This document shows, one piece after another, positions 1-6,994 of a DNA stretch of 13,743 nucleotides (the stretch's first letter is position 1; each line of letters begins with the position of its first letter). This DNA is from PXAP01 sp964520585 (GTDB taxonomy: Bacteria; Bacteroidota; Bacteroidia; Bacteroidales; PUMT01). The position numbers were made by a program, and so were the translations under genes. Below the pieces are notes generated by a model. The model was not told the DNA's origin and searched no databases. It was given only the letters and a program-made list of their open reading frames with translations. Location: assembly GCA_964520585.1 (NCBI GenBank), contig CAZFOO010000095.1, positions 1 through 13,743 of the forward strand, written 5' to 3'.

Positions 1-1037
1 AATGACTGAAGAATGTAATTGGATAATGCAGTTCTGCCAACCGCTTTAAAGTTCATATCAATATATTTTTTTAACCTGGTTTGATAAAGCAGGGCAAAAG
101 TAGCTGCATAGGCAGAAGTAAGACTTATATGCCCGAAAGTATCCAGGGTATTCCGGATAACAAAATATGTGGTTTCTATTCCTGTATCATGGTCTATCGC
201 GAAAAATATATTTAGTGGCAATCCGATAATAAAACCTTTTATAGCGGTTTTTTTAAGGAAAGAACTATTTTCGTGAATCCGCCGAAATATAATGTTTCTT
301 CCTATCCATAAGCCAAGTATAAACATTGCCAGTATTTTGATGATCCTGAGGTCGTGGGTGGTGAGATATAATCTTATTGCCGGACCAATGGCATTGAACA
401 TAAATACCTTATTCCATGACTCATGACGTATTACCTGTGCGATATCATTAATACGGAAAGTATCATATTCATTTGAAGATACGGGTAGCCCGGCTGACAT
501 CCATTTGTTTGAAAGCCAGTCATGCAAAATGTTTGCATAACCTCCGTCAGTCGATTGAATATACCAGGCATATGCTCCCGGTATTAATAGCAAAAGAAGC
601 ACTATCCATATCAGTCCCCTGTCTGAAACATTCCTGACTAATAAAAGCAAGTATCCGCATAGAGCATACATTACCAGAATATCACTGAACCATATTCCCC
701 ACAGGTGTACGATACCTATAAGCAGAAGAAAAAAAAGCCGCCTGCTGTAATGTTTAATAAAGGAGCGGTTTTCTGGTGAAGCTTTAACTATCTGTATGGC
801 GAAACCGATACCAAAAAGAAGCGCAAAGAGCGTGTAGAATTTTCCTTCGAAAAATACTATTTGGATCTGATTAAAGATTGTATCCAAATCAGCAAGCACC
901 AAGTTACTTTGAGATTCGTCATAAAAGAATGCATATCCGCTAAAAACCCGAATATTTATCATGAACATTCCAAAAACGGCAAAACCCCTCAATGCATCTA
1001 TTACTTTAATGCGCTCTGTTTGATTTGATGGTTTCAT
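1..1037 (-). CDS. DUF418/YeiB-like polytopic membrane protein (partial, C-terminus outside window)
   Basis: I translated this from the reverse strand: ATG at 1037-1035, then 345 uninterrupted codons to the window edge. The N-terminus reads RIKVIDALRGFAVFGMFMIN (residues 9-28), the characteristic opening of DUF418/YeiB-type proteins. It is followed by a conserved FFEGKFYTLFALLFGIGFA segment around 63-81, then SRRLFFLLLIGIVHLWGIW near 98-116. Near the window edge comes GRTALSNYILQS, typical of the C-terminal DUF418 domain. Several hydrophobic segments indicate a polytopic inner-membrane protein. Related proteins are about 380-400 residues, so only the last few dozen residues are missing. The molecular function of the family is not established; a transport or acyl-transfer-like role has been proposed for distant relatives. 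It is transcribed away from its right-hand neighbour and appears monocistronic at its 5' side. Confidence 0.88.
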   Translation of the reverse strand, partial: MKPSNQTERIKVIDALRGFAVFGMFMINIRVFSGYAFFYDESQSNLVLADLDTIFNQIQIVFFEGKFYTLFALLFGIGFAIQIVKASPENRSFIKHYSRRLFFLLLIGIVHLWGIWFSDILVMYALCGYLLLLVRNVSDRGLIWIVLLLLLIPGAYAWYIQSTDGGYANILHDWLSNKWMSAGLPVSSNEYDTFRINDIAQVIRHESWNKVFMFNAIGPAIRLYLTTHDLRIIKILAMFILGLWIGRNIIFRRIHENSSFLKKTAIKGFIIGLPLNIFFAIDHDTGIETTYFVIRNTLDTFGHISLTSAYAATFALLYQTRLKKYIDMNFKAVGRTALSNYILQS

Positions 1038-1570
1038 TGCGGAGTTTTAAATATATAATTATTAACATTATCTGATTGATTAAACAGTTTTAACAGATTT
1101 AATTATAAATAACATGCCAAATCCTGATTAATTATCTAAAAGGGGTGTTAAGGAAATTTCGCTATAAGGATAATAACGAACTTATCTTCGGATTTATTTA
1201 TATTACAGAGCTCGGTTACATTAACAAGTTGATATTATTTGTGAGGAAAATTTCCACATAATTTCGGGGATTCGCTAAACAGTGATCCTCTAGTTTAATT
1301 TGTGAATCCTTGCACCGTGATAAATCCGTTCGACCCGGAGTGTCTAAGGGCAGGATGATGTATTTACCTGGCTTTAACCATGATTTTAACTTCGTGCCGC
1401 GTTTTTAATCTTTATTGTTACTGTATGGCAGCAGATATTGATATTTATCCTATTGTCAAATAAAAGCTTTGCATCCCGGCATTTTTTTTCTACTATTGTG
1501 GATCTTGAATTAATAATTTTGCCTGTACACATCGATTTACGGCTTTTATTGTTTGTTGATAATGGGAGAT
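1038..1570. other. Divergent intergenic region, no gene seen
   Basis: AT-rich DNA between the divergent DUF418 and TerB-like genes. I see no convincing coding frame on either strand; the longest open stretch on the minus strand (1386-1607) is low-complexity and overlaps the start of the next gene. A perfect TAnnTTTG box (TAATTTTG, 1514-1521) lies about 50 bp before the TerB-like start and could be its -7 element, but no TTTG sits at the expected distance upstream. Confidence 0.5.
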
Positions 1571-2659
1571 ATGAGCATTTTTGAAAAAAAAGAGCCTGCG
1601 AAACCAAATTTATTTCAGAGGTTATTCGGTATTACACCTAAAATAAACGGAGTAATTGCTATTCACAATCTTTTTGCTTCCCGGCCCCCTGAAGAAGTTA
1701 CCGTAGAAAATATTCAAACCATTGCCAGGGATTTTAAGCTTAATATTCAACGCCAATATCGTGATCATTTTCTGGATATTTACCGCCATTACCTTTTGCA
1801 CTGCCTTGAGGACAGGTCACTGAGCAAGGAGGAAATTGAGATCCTCAGGCATATAAAATTTTTACTCAGACTTAATGATGCTGATGTGAAAAGGATCCGT
1901 GGGGAAGTTGCTGAAATTGTATATAAAGAGGAACTTGAATCCGCTCTTGCTGATGGACGCATCGATGAGGAGGAGCGAATGTTCATGAACAGGATCGGAG
2001 AGGACCTTCAATTGAAAGATGAGTTTGTAAAAGGTATTTACCAAAAAAAGGCCGGAGAAAGGATTAGAGAACATCTTGATTCAGTTGTTGCTTCGGGGAG
2101 GCTTTCGCCTGAGGATGAAAAGGAACTTGAGGCATTAACCTCCAATTTGGGTGTTGAGTTGAATATAACGGACAAGGACCGGGCTCAGCTAGATAAATTC
2201 AAACTATTCTGGCAGATTGAAAATGGAGAGCTCCCTGTGCTGGATGCTCCGTTGCGTCTGTTCAGGGGGGAGAGTTGCCATTTTATGACTCCCTGTGACT
2301 GGCTTGAAATGGTGACTGAAACGAGGCGAATAAATTATGGTGGTCCAACACTCAGGTTGAAAATTGCTAAGGGTGTTTACTGGCGTGCAGGAAGTCTTGG
2401 TGTTAACCGGATATCAGAGGATGTATGGCGCAAGATCGATAGCGGCAGGCTCTTTTTGACTAACAAAAGAATAATTTTTATGGGCAGCAAAAGAAACAAG
2501 GTGATCCGTTTGAATACTATCCTTGATTTTACTGCTTACCGGAATGGTGTCGATATACAGAAGGCCAGCGGCAAAAGTCCTTTTCTTGAATTCTCTGCAG
2601 ATACCGGTGTTTTCTCATTGATACTGGGAAAGGTCATTGATGAAAGCATTTCCGGTTAA
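1571..2659 (+). CDS. TerB-like helical-repeat protein with C-terminal PH/GRAM-like domain
   Basis: No signal peptide or membrane segment is visible, so it is probably cytosolic. Counting from the ATG at 1571, three similar helical modules follow each other about 46 residues apart: LEDRSLSKEE (about 79), LADGRIDEEE (about 126) and VASGRLSPED (about 173). Each is followed by an amphipathic helix ending in L.L, a pattern like the acidic helical repeats of TerB-type domains. The C-terminal third contains RLFLTNKRIIFMGSKRNKVI (about 293-312), then a Y-x-x-G-V-x-I-x-K-x-x-G-K-S stretch. That is the usual signature of bacterial PH or GRAM-like domains (one strand pair reading LTNKRIIF, then a basic I-x-L-x-x-I). 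Alternative starts are a TTG at 1553 and an ATG at 1562; I prefer 1571 (MSIFEKK) because no ribosome site favours the others. The function is unknown; TerB-like proteins are linked to stress and membrane-associated complexes, but that is inference here. Confidence 0.7.
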   Translation: MSIFEKKEPAKPNLFQRLFGITPKINGVIAIHNLFASRPPEEVTVENIQTIARDFKLNIQRQYRDHFLDIYRHYLLHCLEDRSLSKEEIEILRHIKFLLRLNDADVKRIRGEVAEIVYKEELESALADGRIDEEERMFMNRIGEDLQLKDEFVKGIYQKKAGERIREHLDSVVASGRLSPEDEKELEALTSNLGVELNITDKDRAQLDKFKLFWQIENGELPVLDAPLRLFRGESCHFMTPCDWLEMVTETRRINYGGPTLRLKIAKGVYWRAGSLGVNRISEDVWRKIDSGRLFLTNKRIIFMGSKRNKVIRLNTILDFTAYRNGVDIQKASGKSPFLEFSADTGVFSLILGKVIDESISG

Positions 2660-3099
2660 TTTGCAGTGATAGCAATTAGGAGTCAGACTTTTTTGTCCTA
2701 TTAATGTGCCTTTGCAGTGCCAACTTACGATCTTTTTACCTCGAAAGCATGACGACCTTTAATAAGCCTGATAAATTGACTGTTTAATAGTTCAATAAGG
2801 GTCAAAGCCATCAAATAACAGTATAAGAAGATAACAGATAACTTTTTCATTCTTGCAGCTTTTTCAATTATTAAATTTTTGCCTGGTTTACATAGAAATA
2901 TCCGGATACTGTAAATATTTGGATCTTTATATATAAGACTCACAAAAGCAGTGCCGGGTTGCAACATATAGTTGAATTGTGCATTTTTTTTTATTCTATC
3001 TGTTTGTTATGAGCCGGTGTTTTTTACTGTGGAAGAAATTTGGTAATTTTGGTATCGGGTATCCGAATTAATCACTATAACTGCTCATAATCTGAGAAA
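2660..3099. other. Intergenic region, no confident gene
   Basis: About 440 bp of AT-rich sequence. A minus-strand open frame (2725-2967) has a hydrophobic middle (MKKLSVIFLYCYLMALTLIE), but it lacks family resemblance and a plausible ribosome site, so I do not call it. The only regulatory candidate is the TAATTTTG box listed separately near the 3' end. Confidence 0.45.
3044..3051 (+). promoter_or_regulatory. Candidate Bacteroidota -7 box for the 219-residue ORF
   Basis: TAATTTTG matches the TAnnTTTG consensus exactly and lies 48 bp before the ATG at 3100. About 19-20 bp upstream is only a T run (3020-3025) rather than a clean TTTG, so the -33 element is weak. Transcription would begin near 3058. 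Confidence 0.28.
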
Positions 3100-3759
3100 A
3101 TGGAAAAAACAGAAATGGAATTTCCACATCAGGGAAAAACATTAACCGCAATATATCCTTTTTTTGGTCCGGCAAATTCTAAAACTCTGGTTGCTGAAAT
3201 GGAGCGTGAAAGATATGTAGAATCAACATTTCCAGAATTAACTTCTTTTGTCCATCATTATTTTGATGGGAAAGGACCAGCATCCGAAGAGGTTCATGAG
3301 ATAATGACCACAAAATATTTTGTGGGATTTACGGGAATTCTTTATATGCCACATAAAAATGAAATTCACTTTATCGACCGGCCTGAGTTTGACAGAGGTT
3401 CAGTTGTTGATATTGATGACCTGGTAACCAGGCGTAGAATGAATGAGACACGGGCAAAAGTATCTCTTGATAATATTGAAACAGGCTCAATACCCTGGAA
3501 TAAAATTGCTGCAAATCCTTTGTTTATTGCACTTAGCGGAGGGGAAGAGGGAGCTGAAAAACTTGCTGAACTTGCATCCAGACATACGGATCAAAAGGGG
3601 CATATTTTTGTTCCTGATACTTCCAATTTTACCAGTCCCCAGGCAAGGATCCCGTTATTATACTCATACCAGCAGGGAAGAAGTTTGACTGTCAGCCTTA
3701 ACGGTAGCGGTTACAGCACTAACAGTTACGCTTTCGGCTTAAAAAACAGTAAAACTTAA
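3100..3759 (+). CDS. Hypothetical protein, 219 residues, family not recognised
   Basis: I do not recognise this protein. It begins MEKTEMEFPHQGKTLTAIYP and has no signal peptide, lipobox or transmembrane segment, so it is probably soluble and cytosolic. It is mixed alpha/beta in composition, rich in charged residues in the middle (RPEFDRGSVVDIDDLVTRRR near 113-132). The C-terminus is Ser/Gly/Tyr/Asn-rich (SLNGSGYSTNSYAFGLKN). There is a single cluster of histidines (VHHYF near 51-55) and no obvious catalytic motif. Codon use looks like that of its neighbours, and a plausible -7 box lies 50 bp upstream, so I believe it is a real, independently transcribed gene. It is followed within 75 bp by the first tandem hairpin repeat cluster, which could lie in its 3' region. 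Confidence 0.72.
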   Translation: MEKTEMEFPHQGKTLTAIYPFFGPANSKTLVAEMERERYVESTFPELTSFVHHYFDGKGPASEEVHEIMTTKYFVGFTGILYMPHKNEIHFIDRPEFDRGSVVDIDDLVTRRRMNETRAKVSLDNIETGSIPWNKIAANPLFIALSGGEEGAEKLAELASRHTDQKGHIFVPDTSNFTSPQARIPLLYSYQQGRSLTVSLNGSGYSTNSYAFGLKNSKT

Positions 3760-3830
3760 TTTTTTGCTTAGAAGGACATTAATTTTTGTTTGTATTGGTA
3801 GCATAATACTTCTTAACACAAAACAAGATG

Positions 3831-4086
3831 AATTTCACATCTGATGAATACAGCCAAGAGATCTTAATAACGCATGTGAAATCGACCAAATGTCAATTTC
3901 ACATCTGATTAATACAGCCAAGAGAGCTTAATAACGCATGTGAAACCGAACAAATGGCAATTTCACATCTGATGAATACAGCCAAGAGATCTTAATAACG
4001 CATGTGAAACCGAACAAATGTCAATTCTACATCTGGCTAATATTGCAAAATGAACTATTTATTGCATGTAGAATTGCCCGCAGGTC
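3831..4086 (-). repeat. Tandem 64-bp hairpin repeats, cluster 1 (four units)
   Basis: Four units start at 3831, 3895, 3959 and 4023, exactly 64 bp apart. Each unit is an inverted repeat with a 33-nt loop: TTTCACAT...ATGTGAAA in units 1-3 and TTCTACAT...ATGTAGAA in unit 4. Arms extend outward to GTCA...CGAC in the best cases, giving up to 13 bp. Units 1-3 are almost identical, including their loops, which suggests recent tandem amplification; unit 4 has a different loop (GGCTAATATTGCAAAATGAA...) shared with copies in the other two clusters. Flanks are also shared with cluster 3: GCATAATAC (3801) and TTAACACAAAACAAGATG (3813-3830) on the left, GATTGAATAGCAAAATA (4108-4124) on the right. I give the minus strand because arm mismatches in units 2 and 3 become G.U pairs in a minus-strand RNA. 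Origin and function are unknown. Confidence 0.85.
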
Positions 4087-4182
4087 AATAAACAAGAGGG
4101 TTTTATCGATTGAATAGCAAAATACCCGAACCATGAATATGTAACATATTGTTAAACAGATTTATAACTTTACTTTATAAGA

Positions 4183-4959
4183 ATGAGAAACATTACCTTG
4201 ATCTTCCTGGTCATGATCCTGATCCCGGCTTTGTTCCCGGCTTCCGCGGAAGCACAAAATCAGTTCAATGTCATGGTTTATACCAGCCCGGACCGCTATC
4301 ACAATCGTACCATTCCAACGGCAATCATTGAGTTTGAGGAGATGGCTAAAAGACATTCTTTCGGATTGACATGGACACAGCAGCCCGGGAATTTTTCTGA
4401 TGATTTTCTGGACAATTTTGAGGTCGTAGTATTTCTTCAGGCCAACGGTGGGGAACTTTCCAGTGAACAAATGGGCAGTTTTAAAAGGTTTATCAGGAAT
4501 GGTGGCGGATTCGTAGGCATTCACGGAGCTTCTATTGCAGCAGATCAGGAGGAATGGTATCAGAAACTGGTAGGCCGGGTTTTTACCGATCATCCTGAGG
4601 TTCAGACGGCTGTAATGGATATAATTGACAGGGGCCATTCTTCGACCATGCATCTTCCTGCCAGGTGGTTGTGGACTGATGAGTGGTATTCATTCGGGGA
4701 ACCGCTGACAGATAATCAAAAAGTGTTGATCACGGTAGATGAGAATTCTTATGATCCGGACAAGACCTGGGGAGATAATACCCGATTCTCAGCCATGGGC
4801 AATTTTCACCCGATTGCCTGGTACCAGGAATATGACGGTGGCAGGTCTTTCTATACATCGCTCGGGCATATGCCTTCACTGTTTGAGGACCGTTGGTTTC
4901 TGGAACATATTTACGGAGGCATCTTCTGGGCGGCGACGGGTATTACCGGCTCCGAATGA
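4183..4959 (+). CDS. Secreted ThuA-like domain protein
   Basis: A 258-residue protein with a clear Sec signal peptide: MRN, then the hydrophobic ITLIFLVMILIPALFPA, with likely signal peptidase I cleavage after ASAEA (about residue 24). The mature part is a single ThuA-like domain, a class I glutamine-amidotransferase-like fold found in many Bacteroidota and Planctomycetes sugar-catabolism loci. Seen motifs are YHNRTIP (39-45), GGGFVGIHGA (107-116), TDHPE (135-139), DEWYSF (166-171), HPIAWYQEYDGGRSFYTSLG (209-228) and the final GGIFWA. The glycine-rich GGGF.GIH and the GR.FYT.LGH strand are hallmarks of the family. Its exact reaction is unproven; the family is named for trehalose utilisation and recurs near 3-keto-sugar metabolism genes. 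It lies just downstream of repeat cluster 1 and is convergent with the DUF1847 gene. The ATG at 4183 is the only start giving a complete signal peptide. Confidence 0.9.
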   Translation: MRNITLIFLVMILIPALFPASAEAQNQFNVMVYTSPDRYHNRTIPTAIIEFEEMAKRHSFGLTWTQQPGNFSDDFLDNFEVVVFLQANGGELSSEQMGSFKRFIRNGGGFVGIHGASIAADQEEWYQKLVGRVFTDHPEVQTAVMDIIDRGHSSTMHLPARWLWTDEWYSFGEPLTDNQKVLITVDENSYDPDKTWGDNTRFSAMGNFHPIAWYQEYDGGRSFYTSLGHMPSLFEDRWFLEHIYGGIFWAATGITGSE

Positions 4960-5153
4960 TACCGGAACTGCAGTTTCATCAAATTACTTACGGATCACTT
5001 TTTTAAAATATTAACGGGATGTGCAAGGCGTCAAATAATACCGTGAAGTTCAATTTGTGAAATTATTCCTGAAACAGAGGTATGTCAGCATATGCAGGGT
5101 TTAGGGGCACGCCAAATTTGGCCGGGATCACATTCTCCTAAGGATAAAAATGG

Positions 5154-5609
5154 TTATTGAAGTTTTTGCAGTGTCTGATGTTTTAGCTTCCGGTCTTTTA
5201 CAATTAAGGGCGTTACATTTGCCTTTGATCGTCTTGTAAAGATCATGTCATGTCCCAGGCACAACCCCATCATTATATTAAGTTCCGTATCTTCCTCCTC
5301 AAGATATTTGGCCTGACCTGCCGGGTTACATGTAATACCCCGGTAGCCCGGGACTAAATCCCCAAAAGGCACCCTTCCATGCTTGCAGTTTACCTTTGCC
5401 ACATCGAATCCCTCGTTTGAAAGAATTTCTTCGAGTTTGTTTGCTTCCTTATTAAAAACAGTACAATTAGCAATTCCTATTTTCTTTATGCCGGCTTCTT
5501 TTGCATATCCAATAATTTCCTGAACCCTGTCGATCTTAGGGTCTAATGCATCTTCAGCCGTTTTAAGAATCTGCTTTTCCTCGTTATTGTATAATTTTTT
5601 AAAGTCCAC
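5154..5609 (-). CDS. DUF1847 family protein, short N-terminus
   Basis: The 151-residue product matches the core of DUF1847. It shows VQEIIGYAKEAGIKKIGIAN followed by C49, then VNC75KHGRVPFGDL, ITC94NPAGQA and the distinctive MMGLC117LGHDMIF. The end, TPLIVKDRKLKHQTLQ, also fits the family. As I recall the family, proteins usually carry an additional cysteine-rich metal-binding segment before this core. Here the frame is closed by TGA and TAA codons just upstream of the GTG start (5609-5607), so that segment is absent. The four core cysteines remain. Function is unknown; a redox or metal-binding role is inferred from the cysteines. It sits downstream of a broken GroES-like gene on the same strand, so the missing N-terminus may reflect decay rather than design. 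Confidence 0.8.
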   Translation of the reverse strand: MDFKKLYNNEEKQILKTAEDALDPKIDRVQEIIGYAKEAGIKKIGIANCTVFNKEANKLEEILSNEGFDVAKVNCKHGRVPFGDLVPGYRGITCNPAGQAKYLEEEDTELNIMMGLCLGHDMIFTRRSKANVTPLIVKDRKLKHQTLQKLQ

Positions 5610-5844
5610 TGCTCGATTTTTCAGTTATTATCAGCTTGATCTAAAAACAGGATTGACTGACATGATAATGTTATTCCGGTTCTGCTTCAGTATCTTTAAA
5701 CGGGATAATCAGTGAAGGTATTGTAGCCTTTTTTAAATAAACTTGTATATAACAGTTAAAGACTGAATCAAATTTCGGTTGAAAAGTGTACCACTTATCA
5801 ATGCTTTTCTTTTGTCAGTTATATAATAGATCGTAATATACCAG

Positions 5845-6132
5845 TCAGATTACTTCGGTTTCAACAACTTTTGCCAATATCTCGGAATATGGAATGATAA
5901 GAAACTTTTTTCCGTTAAACTCAGTTTCATTGCCACTAAAAGATTTTTAAAGTACCTGCTCTCCCACGGCTATTTCGGCATTTTCGATATTGCTCATGGC
6001 AATGACCCTGGCAATATTTTGCTTTTCTACTGCCGATTGCGGTATAATAAGTCCGGAGGAAGTTCTTTGTTCCTCATTAGTGTCAGCAATTTCTAATAAT
6101 ACATTTTGATTTATGGGTTGTAATTCATTTAT
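5845..6132 (-). pseudogene. GroES-like co-chaperonin pseudogene (premature stop, no start codon)
   Basis: Reading the minus strand gives a continuous GroES-type sequence of 95 codons. It runs LQPINQNVLLEIADTNEEQR, then the mobile-loop-like SSGLIIPQSAVEKQ, then RVIAMSNIENAEIAVGEQVL, then a TAA stop (5949-5947), and continues in the same frame as KSFSGNETEFNGKKFLIIPY and SEILAKVVETEVI before a TGA at 5847-5845. The layout (N-terminal strand, IIP loop, VGEQVL.KSFSG, GKKFLIIP..EILA) and length are those of Cpn10. The internal TAA replaces what is usually an aromatic codon (TAT/TAC), so one substitution explains it. At the N-terminus no ATG, GTG or TTG is in frame; the best position holds ATA (6132-6130), with a stop at 6165-6163. 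Two independent lesions make a pseudogene most likely. No groEL partner is in the window, so it was probably an accessory copy. Confidence 0.75.
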
Positions 6133-6217
6133 CGTTGGATATTTTAATATAAGTGTTAATAATCAGTTAATATTCAGGAATGTTCACTCCCGTTTAAAAT
6201 CATAGTATGGAGCTTTA

Positions 6218-6295
6218 TTATTTATCAATTAAGTTTTTCATAAATACATAGATTCCCTCTCTTACCGGAGGCCTGAACATGCTGCAATGAACCAT
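6218..6295 (-). CDS. Possible 25-residue ORF in the decayed minus-strand stretch
   Basis: An ATG at 6295-6293 opens a 25-codon frame reading MVHCSMFRPPVREGIYVFMK then NLIDK and a TAA. The amino-acid make-up is more protein-like than most chance frames here, and it lies on the same strand between the thioredoxin-like gene and the GroES remnant. A second frame overlaps it (MDKDKNNGSLQHVQASGKRG...), so chance is a real possibility. It could also be the C-terminal remnant of a larger lost gene, since the frame stays open upstream to a TAA near 6344. I do not recognise a family and give it low confidence. Confidence 0.22.
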   Translation of the reverse strand: MVHCSMFRPPVREGIYVFMKNLIDK

Positions 6296-6364
6296 TATTC
6301 TTATCTTTATCCATATTTTGGAGATTATTAATGATAGTTTTTAAGGGAGGTGTTTTTTTTGTTT

Positions 6365-6715
6365 TTAATTACCCAGGTAATTATCCAGAACAGAAGATAT
6401 TTGATCTTTGGTCTGTACATTGGTTGTTGCATATACAATTTCTCCCTTTTTATAATAAACCGTAAAAGGGAGTCCGCGTAATCCGCTGCATATAGGTGCT
6501 GTTTTTATTGGCGCCGATTCGGGACTGTCATAGGACATTGAATAAAACTTTATTTCGGGCCGTTCTTTTTCAAGTTCTTCCATGGTATCATAAACAGGTA
6601 TACACATAGGCCCGCTTTTTCCGCAACATACCATAACATTTTCATTCTCCTTGATAATATTTTCTAATTCTGTGGCGGCCATAATTTCTTTTATGCCAGT
6701 CTGCAGGCTTCTCAT
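6365..6715 (-). CDS. Thioredoxin-like fold protein
   Basis: A 116-residue cytosolic protein with a thioredoxin-like layout: a strand NENVMVC30C31 leading into GKSGPMC38IPVYDTMEELEK (helix), a second strand EIKFYSMSYD (about 54-63), and a cis-proline-type turn RGLPFTVYYKKGEIVYATTN (80-99) before a C-terminal helix. The classical WCxxC is replaced by CCGKSGPMC, in which the cysteines are separated by six residues, so ordinary thioredoxin disulfide chemistry is uncertain. C76 lies just before the proline turn. I infer a redox or thiol-linked role, but not a specific substrate. The ATG at 6715 is used; an internal ATG at 6682 (MAATELENII) is an equally plausible start. It is the first gene of a minus-strand stretch that continues with the GroES remnant and DUF1847. 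Confidence 0.75.
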   Translation of the reverse strand: MRSLQTGIKEIMAATELENIIKENENVMVCCGKSGPMCIPVYDTMEELEKERPEIKFYSMSYDSPESAPIKTAPICSGLRGLPFTVYYKKGEIVYATTNVQTKDQISSVLDNYLGN

Positions 6716-6807
6716 ATTATTTGTATCTTTTCAGGATTAATTACCTTTATCATTTTGGATTACATTGGCTTTAATGATAAGGTAGATTCGTTTTTTACAT
6801 TACCGGC

Positions 6808-6880
6808 CAGGGTTTAATTTGCAATGGGTTTTTTACTATAAGCCTTTTTTATTTTCTTTATCAGTGTTTAATCTGCAATG
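6808..6880. repeat. 19-bp direct repeat pair in the leader of the thioredoxin-like gene
   Basis: CAGGGTTTAATTTGCAATG (6808-6826) and CAGTGTTTAATCTGCAATG (6862-6880) match at 17 of 19 positions, 54 bp apart start to start. Both are followed by a T-rich run. They could be regulator half-sites or a relic of duplication. Confidence 0.45.
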
Positions 6881-6994
6881 TTTTGGTTCTTTTTAGCTTC
6901 TTTGATTTACTTTAAACTTTTTTGATTTGTTTTATTGTAAGATTGTTTAATTTGATCAATTTTGCATTGAAGGGCATTGTATATATATTGGCTG

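Noticed and set aside
1386..1607. Minus-strand 73-residue ORF
   Set aside because: Overlaps the start of the TerB-like gene, and its sequence is low in protein-like features.
2725..2967. Minus-strand 80-residue ORF with a hydrophobic middle
   Set aside because: No family resemblance, unusual composition at both ends and no supporting promoter; likely chance opening in AT-rich DNA.
3831..4086. CRISPR-like array: a 31-nt palindromic junction repeated every 64 bp with 33-nt intervals
   Set aside because: The intervals are not unique: three of them are nearly identical and others recur at distant loci. Stem variants follow the unit, and no cas genes are present.
3831..4086. Integron attC array
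   Set aside because: No GTTRRRY-type core sites, no cassette genes between units and no integrase; unit length is fixed.
5111..5122. Perfect 12-bp palindrome GCCAAATTTGGC between ThuA and DUF1847 genes
   Set aside because: Single occurrence, located between convergent genes where an operator is unlikely; no following T run for a terminator.
5671..5814. Minus-strand open frame ending in YLKKATIPSLIIPFKDTEAE
   Set aside because: No start codon and no recognisable family; may be a gene fragment but cannot be supported.
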